Assembly (NCBI GenBank): GCA_020851915.1
Contig: JADZBT010000173.1
Span: forward strand, 1-12,111
Length of the DNA: 12,111 nucleotides
Source: Alphaproteobacteria bacterium
Lineage (GTDB): Bacteria > Pseudomonadota > Alphaproteobacteria > Rickettsiales > RI-342
Direction: 5' to 3'
Part shown: positions 7,519-12,111 of the stretch, piece after piece
Position numbering within the stretch: the stretch's first letter is position 1
Layout: every line of letters begins with the position of its first letter
Position numbers and translations under genes: made by a program
Notes under the pieces: model-generated
Told to the model about the DNA's origin: nothing
Database searches by the model: none
Seen by the model: the letters and a program-made list of their open reading frames with translations, nothing else

Positions 7519-7580
7519 TTAGAGTCTAGAGTCCGGAGTTCAGTAGCGCTACGGAGCTCTGGCTCTTAATCCCGGATTCT
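7519..7580. repeat. Second heptamer-type inverted element between convergent genes
   Basis: The 64-base gap between the channel and petC starts with two identical heptamers TAGAGTC (7520-7526, 7527-7533) and a third variant CGGAGTT (7534-7540). It then has a perfect 10-base palindrome GTAGCGCTAC (7543-7552), then units in 7-base register GGAGCTC, TGGCTCT, TAATCCC, GGATTCT (7553-7580). The two halves are imperfect inverted repeats, and AATCC-C-GGATT (7568-7578) adds a small hairpin. CTGGCTCTTAATCCC (7559-7573) matches CTGGCCCCTGATCCC of the first element (3140-3154) at 12 of 15 positions. Its place between converging genes suits a bidirectional transcription stop, but no T-run follows on either strand. 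Confidence 0.65.
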
Positions 7581-7582
7581 CA

Positions 7583-8341
7583 CTACTTCACATCACGCCA
7601 GACGATACCCTTGGCGATGTAGAGGAACACCGACATCACCAGCAGGAAGCCCAGCACCTTGAGGCCCATCGCCTTGCGATGCTCCATCTCCGGTTCTGCC
7701 GCCCATTGCATGAACACCACTACGTCGCGCGCCATCTGGTCGATGGTGGCTGCTGTGCCGTCCTGATAGGTCACGCGATCATCCGTGAGCGGTGCAGGCA
7801 TGGCGATCTGGTGGCCGGGGAAATACGGGTTGTAATTCATACCCTCGGCCAGCGTCACGTCGTGGGGCGCTTCCCCGTACCCGGTGAGCAGCGAATAGAC
7901 GTAATTCGCGCCGTCGTGGCGCGATTTGATGATGAGATCGAGATCGGGCGGGTAGGCGCCATTGTTCGATGCGCGTGCGGCCTCCTGATTGGCGAAGGGC
8001 GCGGCGAAGCGATCAGACGGGCGCGCGGGGCGCTCGAACATCTCGCCTGCATCGTTGGGGCCGTCCGCTACGTTGGCCTCAGCGGCGATCGCCTTGATCT
8101 CCTCTTCGGAGAAACCGATGTCGGCGAGCTGTCGATAGGCGACGCGGTGCAGCGAATGGCAACTCGCGCACACTTCCTTATAGACCTGAAACCCACGCTG
8201 TGCGGCCTGACGATCCACCGTGCCCGTCATGCCGTCGAACGGCCAGTGCAGCTGCTTGGGGTGCTCCGCCTCGGCGGCGAACGCCGTACCGCTTGCCAGC
8301 AGCATCGCTGCACCCACTACGCTTCCGAATACTCGTTTCAT
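7583..8341 (-). CDS. petC: Cytochrome c1 subunit of the bc1 complex
   Basis: A 252-residue membrane-anchored c-type cytochrome that carries electrons from the Rieske protein to a soluble or membrane cytochrome c. A Sec signal peptide (residues 1-22, likely cut after A20-F-A22) places it in the periplasm. Heme is attached covalently at C58-A-S-C-H62; M181 in IAMPAPL is the expected sixth ligand. P-D-L-D-L-I-I-K-S-R-H downstream of the heme site is a cytochrome c1 hallmark. One transmembrane helix near the C-terminus (about 226-246), followed by VWRDVK, anchors it. Length is typical. It is the last gene of petABC; ATG 8341 lies 12 bases after the petB stop with AAGGA 9 bases upstream. Confidence 0.97.
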   Translation of the reverse strand: MKRVFGSVVGAAMLLASGTAFAAEAEHPKQLHWPFDGMTGTVDRQAAQRGFQVYKEVCASCHSLHRVAYRQLADIGFSEEEIKAIAAEANVADGPNDAGEMFERPARPSDRFAAPFANQEAARASNNGAYPPDLDLIIKSRHDGANYVYSLLTGYGEAPHDVTLAEGMNYNPYFPGHQIAMPAPLTDDRVTYQDGTAATIDQMARDVVVFMQWAAEPEMEHRKAMGLKVLGFLLVMSVFLYIAKGIVWRDVK

Positions 8342-8350
8342 GCGTTCCGA

Positions 8351-8356
8351 TCCTTA
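8351..8356 (-). promoter_or_regulatory. petC ribosome-binding site merged with the petB stop
   Basis: On the minus strand the petB stop codon TAA is the start of TAAGGA, so the AAGGA Shine-Dalgarno sequence for petC (8355-8351) overlaps the stop. The spacing to the petC ATG is 9 bases. Ribosomes ending petB are therefore placed to start petC, which would help keep subunit levels equal. It fixes the petC start at 8341. Confidence 0.75.
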
Positions 8357-9547
8357 TTTCTTACAGGAAGCCGCGATGCTCTCGGGCTCTTTGCAGGGAG
8401 TTTCCTTGCGTCCCACCACCGGCATCAGCACGAGGAAGTAGGCGAAGTAGTAGAGGGTGGCGGCCTGCCCGATCAGGATGAAGATGCCTTCCGCCGGCTT
8501 GCCACCGATGTACCAGAGCAGTACGCAATCCGCGAGGAAACCCCAGAAGAACCATTTCATCACCGGGCGGTAGCTCATGCTCTTTACCCGAGACTTATCG
8601 AGCCACGGCAACGCAAACAGCACCAGGATCGAGCCGAACATGGCGAGTACGCCCAGCAGCTTGTCCGGAACCGCGCGCAGGATGGCGTAGAAGGGCAGGA
8701 AGTACCATTCCGGCACGATGTGCGCGGGGGTAACCATCGGGTCGGCCGGGATGTAGTTGTCGGGATGTCCCAGCGCGTTGGGCGCGAAGAACACGAAATA
8801 GAAGAACAGCAGGAAGAACACGCCGAACCCGAAGAAATCCTTGATGGTATAGTAAGGATGGAACGGGATGGTGTCCTTCTTGTCCTTCACCTCGACGCCG
8901 GTCGGGTTGTTGGAGCCGTGCGTATGCAGCGCCCAGAGGTGCAGGAACACCACGCCGAATATCACGAAAGGCAGCAGGTAATGCAGGCTGAAGAAGCGGT
9001 TGAGCGTGGGGTTATCGACCGAGAAACCACCCCACAACCAGGTGACGATGCTCTCGCCCACCACCGGGATGGCGGAGAAGAGGTTGGTGATGACCGTCGC
9101 TCCCCAGAAGCTCATCTGGCCCCATGGCAACACATAGCCCATGAAGGCGGTGGCCATCATGGTGAGCAGGATGAGGATGCCCATCCACCACAGCAATTCA
9201 CGCGGTGCTTTGTACGAGCCGTAGTACAGGCCACGGAAAATGTGGATATAGACCGCCACGAAGAACATCGAGGCGCCGGTGGCGTGGGTATAGCGGATGA
9301 GCCAGCCGTAATTCACATTACGCATGATGTTCTCGACGCTTTCGAAGGCGTGATCCACGTGCGGGGTGTAATGCATAGCCAGCACGATGCCGGTGACGAT
9401 CTGGATGACCAGGCAGATGCCCGCGATGGAGCCGAAGTTCCACAGGTAGTTCAGGTTCTTGGGCGCGCGATACTCACGCTGATGCTCCAGGAACGTGAAG
9501 ATCGGCATGCGGTAATCGATCCACGCTTTGATTTTTTTAATGCACAT
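8354..9547 (-). CDS. petB: Cytochrome b subunit of the bc1 complex
   Basis: A 397-residue inner-membrane protein that holds both b hemes and the quinol-oxidation (Qo) and quinone-reduction (Qi) sites. The four heme ligands are H88/H102 and H189/H203, each pair 14 residues apart. The Qo motif PEWY is at 279-282, and G-Y-V-L-P-W-G-Q-M-S-F-W-G (137-149) is also diagnostic. About eight transmembrane helices are present and the protein is undivided, as in mitochondria and alphaproteobacteria, rather than split as in b6/PetD systems. ATG 9547 is supported by AAGGA 9 bases upstream. The first codons include a run of seven A. It is co-transcribed between petA and petC. Also named fbcB or cytB in other genomes. 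Confidence 0.98.
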   Translation of the reverse strand: MCIKKIKAWIDYRMPIFTFLEHQREYRAPKNLNYLWNFGSIAGICLVIQIVTGIVLAMHYTPHVDHAFESVENIMRNVNYGWLIRYTHATGASMFFVAVYIHIFRGLYYGSYKAPRELLWWMGILILLTMMATAFMGYVLPWGQMSFWGATVITNLFSAIPVVGESIVTWLWGGFSVDNPTLNRFFSLHYLLPFVIFGVVFLHLWALHTHGSNNPTGVEVKDKKDTIPFHPYYTIKDFFGFGVFFLLFFYFVFFAPNALGHPDNYIPADPMVTPAHIVPEWYFLPFYAILRAVPDKLLGVLAMFGSILVLFALPWLDKSRVKSMSYRPVMKWFFWGFLADCVLLWYIGGKPAEGIFILIGQAATLYYFAYFLVLMPVVGRKETPCKEPESIAASCKK

Positions 9548-9556
9548 GGGGAGTTA

Positions 9557-9562
9557 TCCTTA
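9557..9562 (-). promoter_or_regulatory. petB ribosome-binding site merged with the petA stop
   Basis: The petA stop TAA again begins TAAGGA, with AAGGA (9561-9557) 9 bases before the petB ATG and 12 bases between the genes. The arrangement copies the petB/petC junction exactly, including the shared heptamer TAAGGAT, and implies translational coupling through the operon. Confidence 0.75.
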
Positions 9563-10090
9563 CCCGATTTTGATGGTCGTATCGCCGGTGAACTCATAGG
9601 GTGGCACGAGCAGGTTGGCCGGAGCCGGGCCCTTGCGGATGCGTCCCGACGTGTCGTAATGCGAGCCGTGGCAGGGGCAGAACCAGCCGCCGAAATCGCC
9701 CTTCTCGCCGATCGGCACGCAGCCCAGATGGGTGCATACGCCGACCAGTATCAGCCATTCGGCCTTGTCTTTTTTCACGCGATCGGCGTCGGCTTGCGGG
9801 TCGGGCAACTCGCCCATATCGACCTTCTCTGCCGCCGCGATCTCGTCCGGCGTGCGATGGCGGATGAAGACCGGCTTGCCGCGCCATTTCACCTTGATGC
9901 TCTGGCCGACCGCGACGCCTGAAAGATCCACCTCGGTGGAGGACAGCGCCAATACGTCGGCGGAAGGGTTCATGCTGTTGATGAGCGGCCACACGGCGGC
10001 CGCGCCGCCCACGGCGGTCATCGCGCTCGCGGTCAGCACCATGAAATCGCGCCGGGTTTCGCCGTCTTTGGAGGAGTTGTCTGCTGCCAT
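9560..10090 (-). CDS. petA: Rieske iron-sulfur subunit of the bc1 complex
   Basis: A 176-residue periplasmic [2Fe-2S] protein that takes electrons from quinol at the Qo site and passes them to cytochrome c1 by moving its head domain. The cluster motifs are C119-T-H-L-G-C124 and C138-P-C-H-G-S143; ligands are C119, H121, C138 and H141, and C124/C140 form the stabilising disulfide. Residues 12-39 are an uncleaved Tat signal/anchor with the twin arginines in T12-R-R-D-F-M17 and a hydrophobic stretch ending in WPLINSM. The insert between anchor and cluster (residues ~80-110) is rich in charged residues, as in other alphaproteobacterial Rieske proteins. First gene of the operon; AAGG lies 8 bases before ATG 10090. 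Confidence 0.97.
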   Translation of the reverse strand: MAADNSSKDGETRRDFMVLTASAMTAVGGAAAVWPLINSMNPSADVLALSSTEVDLSGVAVGQSIKVKWRGKPVFIRHRTPDEIAAAEKVDMGELPDPQADADRVKKDKAEWLILVGVCTHLGCVPIGEKGDFGGWFCPCHGSHYDTSGRIRKGPAPANLLVPPYEFTGDTTIKIG

Positions 10091-10312
10091 GTCTGCTGCC
10101 TTGTTAGAAGCTATTGTATCCGTTTAGCGTTTGACATACGGGCTGAATTTGCGCCTCAGCATCCGTAACCCGCTACGAAAGTCACCGCTAAATATGCCGG
10201 ATGCCCCCTCACGCGCAAGGGGAATTTTAGAACGGCTGTAAATACGACCGGTTATTTGAGAGAAGGGGAGGAAATTTTCTCACACTACGTGTAGGCTTGC
10301 GGCGGAAGGGAG
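10091..10312 (-). promoter_or_regulatory. petABC leader and candidate promoters
   Basis: This spacer must hold the petABC promoter if the operon is transcribed independently. Two weak candidates are visible on the minus strand. One has the -10 box TACAAT (10118-10113), which would start transcription near 10106, but it lacks a good -35. The other has TTGCGC (10218-10213) and CATATT (10196-10191), 16 bases apart, giving a leader of about 95 bases. A hairpin CCCCT/AGGGG (10205-10209 with 10218-10222) overlaps the second -35. No FNR box or other known operator was found by eye. Confidence 0.3.
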
Positions 10313-10327
10313 GGGGCTTAAAGCCCC
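10313..10327 (-). terminator. Hairpin overlapping the stop of the unknown gene
   Basis: GGGGCT (10313-10318), loop TAA, AGCCCC (10322-10327) form a perfect 6-bp GC-rich hairpin that includes the TAA stop of the minus-strand gene. What follows in the direction of transcription is CTCCCTTCC rather than a T-run, so it is a weak intrinsic terminator at best. Confidence 0.25.
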
Positions 10328-12111
10328 AGTGCTCCCGTAGCTTTCGTTATGCTTGCCGCATGCGAGGTGGCCGCCGCGCCGATGGCTTTGGCCACACCGG
10401 GCTCCTTCACGAAATCCGCGAACTTCACGTGATGCACCATGTCCTTGTGGATGAGGATGTCGCGGGAGAGATGCTCTCCGGATTCGGGATATTTTATCTG
10501 CCCGGCCCACTGTGGTAGCATGCCGTCGGCCTGTTGCAGTTTTTCCACCAGCCCCGCGCCAATCGATTGGTTCTTCCCGAGCGTGACCCGGTAATAATCC
10601 CGCGCGTCTTCCGTCACGGCGGAAGGGTTGGGCGGAGTGACGGGGCATCCCTCGAACGCCTCACCCAAGGCCGCGCACCCTGCGGCCATCACCTCCATGA
10701 TCTCGAGCAGGTATTCGTGCATCTGGGGGAGGCGGCCCGCATAGGTCGCCCAGCGGTGTTCATCTCCGGAATGATGATGCCAGTGATCCTCCGCGTCCAC
10801 GGTGAATATACCCAGCGTTTTCCATGTATCAAAGATGCGGTTCATCGCCTGATGGGGTGGGACGATCTCTTTTTCTTTCCCGTATGTTTCAAGCAACTCC
10901 GCAACAATCTTTTCATTGTTCAGCACGGCGGCTAGTTGCTCGATGGTCAGCGTGTCTATCAGGTGACTCTGATTTACAAGACTGAGCACGGAGGAGCGGT
11001 GTGGCTCAACCAGTACCTTGAAGCCGGACCTTCCTTCCGCGTGGGAGACCTCATATACCGAGGTCGCGTCCACCACGGTGGTGTCCGCAAGCCGGGTGAG
11101 CAGCGCCACGGCGTCCTCCGGCGTGGCGGCATTGAAGGGCGGCCGGGCGATGGAGGTGACGTGATTATCCCAGAACTGGGGTTGCAGATCCTGCTCCAGC
11201 TGCAGGGTCGCCAGTTGACGGGGCGACAGGTTGTAGGTGATGCGCTCCAGCCGGTTGAGCATCTCGTCCTGCGTCAGGTCGAACTGGGGGTTGATCTCTC
11301 TTGCTTTCCGGCAGAGTTCCCGAATCGTTCTTCGGGTGTCTTTAGGAAGCACGTCCGGAGCGCGCACGGCGGAAGGAAGCTGTACTATTGCCTGTATTCC
11401 TTCCCGCAGCATATCCATGCCGGGGGCGTTCGCGCTGAAATCCATTCCCTTGAAGCTCTGCCATTCGATGGGATAATGTTCCCAATCCTTTAGGCGCGGG
11501 GCGATTTCTTCCATGACGCGGTTCGAGGCGACCATCAGGAGTTCAGGGACGGCGGAAGACGTACCAAATTGGTGTGAAAGGCCGTCCAGATTGAATCCGA
11601 GAGGATGGATGCTGTCATGGGCATTTCTCAGGCGGGCCTCTGCAAGCATGGCGTAGTCCCGGCCGCGCAGTGGCATCCGTTCCAGACGATCGAGCGGCTG
11701 CCAGGAGTTCCACAGGCTATCGCGTAATGCAGAGAACAAGGTGTCCAGAGGCTTGGTCGGCTGTTTTTCTGAAATCGCCTCTTCCTGACGTTTGCATAGC
11801 TCCTGCATGAAATGCGGATTCATCAGGATTCCGTCGCCTGTATAGCGTAATCCGTCCTTCGTATGGTGTCCCAGCCCCTCCAGAGATTCGGTTTCCATGG
11901 GGATATGCCGGGCGATATGACGGACGGAGCGGGCGATCTGCCCGAGAAATTCCTCGCGGGTGATGGAATCCAACTCGAAATCGATCGCGCTGGATTTTCC
12001 CGTAGCCGGTGGAAAGGTCATGGCACGCTTCACCCATCCTGCGTCCAACATTTCCTGAAATGCTGTATCTGTGTACTGTTTTTCTGATTGGTAGGGTGTG
12101 CTGTAATCCAG
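10318..12111 (-). CDS. Large soluble protein of unknown function, 5' end outside the window
   Basis: I do not recognise this protein. The first ATG in the window (12051) gives 577 residues, but the frame stays open for all 20 codons up to the right edge. AGGA upstream of that ATG is only 1 base away, too close to serve it, so the true start probably lies outside. There is no signal peptide or transmembrane segment in the visible part. It is rich in helix-forming segments and histidine; counted from M at 12051, the cluster H423-W-H-H-H-S-G-D-E-H432 could bind metal. The C-terminus is small and alanine-rich (AAATSHAASITKATG). Codon use looks less GC-biased than in the pet genes, mostly in its upstream half, which may point to transfer or relaxed selection. 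It ends 227 bases before petA on the same strand and is probably a separate unit. A secreted or host-directed factor is possible but unsupported. Confidence 0.7.
   Translation of the reverse strand: MDYSTPYQSEKQYTDTAFQEMLDAGWVKRAMTFPPATGKSSAIDFELDSITREEFLGQIARSVRHIARHIPMETESLEGLGHHTKDGLRYTGDGILMNPHFMQELCKRQEEAISEKQPTKPLDTLFSALRDSLWNSWQPLDRLERMPLRGRDYAMLAEARLRNAHDSIHPLGFNLDGLSHQFGTSSAVPELLMVASNRVMEEIAPRLKDWEHYPIEWQSFKGMDFSANAPGMDMLREGIQAIVQLPSAVRAPDVLPKDTRRTIRELCRKAREINPQFDLTQDEMLNRLERITYNLSPRQLATLQLEQDLQPQFWDNHVTSIARPPFNAATPEDAVALLTRLADTTVVDATSVYEVSHAEGRSGFKVLVEPHRSSVLSLVNQSHLIDTLTIEQLAAVLNNEKIVAELLETYGKEKEIVPPHQAMNRIFDTWKTLGIFTVDAEDHWHHHSGDEHRWATYAGRLPQMHEYLLEIMEVMAAGCAALGEAFEGCPVTPPNPSAVTEDARDYYRVTLGKNQSIGAGLVEKLQQADGMLPQWAGQIKYPESGEHLSRDILIHKDMVHHVKFADFVKEPGVAKAIGAAATSHAASITKATGALGL

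Noticed and set aside
7679..9922. A 747-codon plus-strand open frame across petC, petB and part of petA
   Set aside because: The three pet genes lie in the same frame, so the codon-aligned antisense frame runs through all of them. The sense products are unmistakable, and this one is low-complexity His/Arg/Glu sequence.
10131..10136. A perfect TTGACA on the plus strand in the petA leader
   Set aside because: No -10-like hexamer lies 16-18 bases downstream, and there is no plus-strand gene to drive.

Overview
The window reads as chromosomal DNA from a GC-rich alphaproteobacterium. The clearest evidence is the compact petABC operon for the cytochrome bc1 complex on the minus strand. It has a Tat-type Rieske protein whose anchor runs into WPLINSMNPSADVLALS and a one-piece cytochrome b with PEWY, both typical of alphaproteobacterial complexes. 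I do not assign an order or genus.

Layout, left to right. Positions 1-151 hold a palindromic intergenic element (45-118). On the plus strand follow an MFS permease (152-1732), an acidic amino-acid/cation symporter of the GltP/GltPh (DAACS) family (1838-3088), and a 1151-residue fusion of a sulfotransferase, a helical linker and two GT2 glycosyltransferase modules (3179-6634). Next come an HPt-like protein with no histidine (6707-7042) and, 5 bases later, a small K+-channel-like membrane protein (7048-7518). The minus strand then carries petC (7583-8341), petB (8354-9547) and petA (9560-10090), transcribed petA to petB to petC. A 227-base spacer (10091-10317) separates petA from a large soluble protein of unknown function on the minus strand, whose reading frame is open to the right edge (10318-12111).

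How the genes fit together: petABC is one functional unit, with both internal junctions built the same way (the TAA stop is part of a TAAGGA ribosome-binding site, 9 bases before the next ATG). The two transporters are neighbours but share no obvious substrate. The sulfotransferase/glycosyltransferase protein probably modifies a surface polysaccharide. The HPt-like and channel genes look co-transcribed, but no histidine kinase or response regulator lies nearby.

The least expected structure is between genes. The spacers after the symporter (3088-3154) and after the channel (7519-7580) are arrays of degenerate 7-base units facing each other around a short centre. They share a 15-base core, CTGGCYCYTRATCCC, matching at 12 of 15 positions with only transitions as differences. 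In the first spacer a perfect 7-bp hairpin covers the ribosome-binding site of the sulfotransferase/glycosyltransferase gene. Together with the histidine-less HPt protein, the multi-domain fusion and the unrecognised last gene, these are the points most worth a second look. I see no CRISPR array, insertion sequence, tRNA, rRNA or recognisable defence system.
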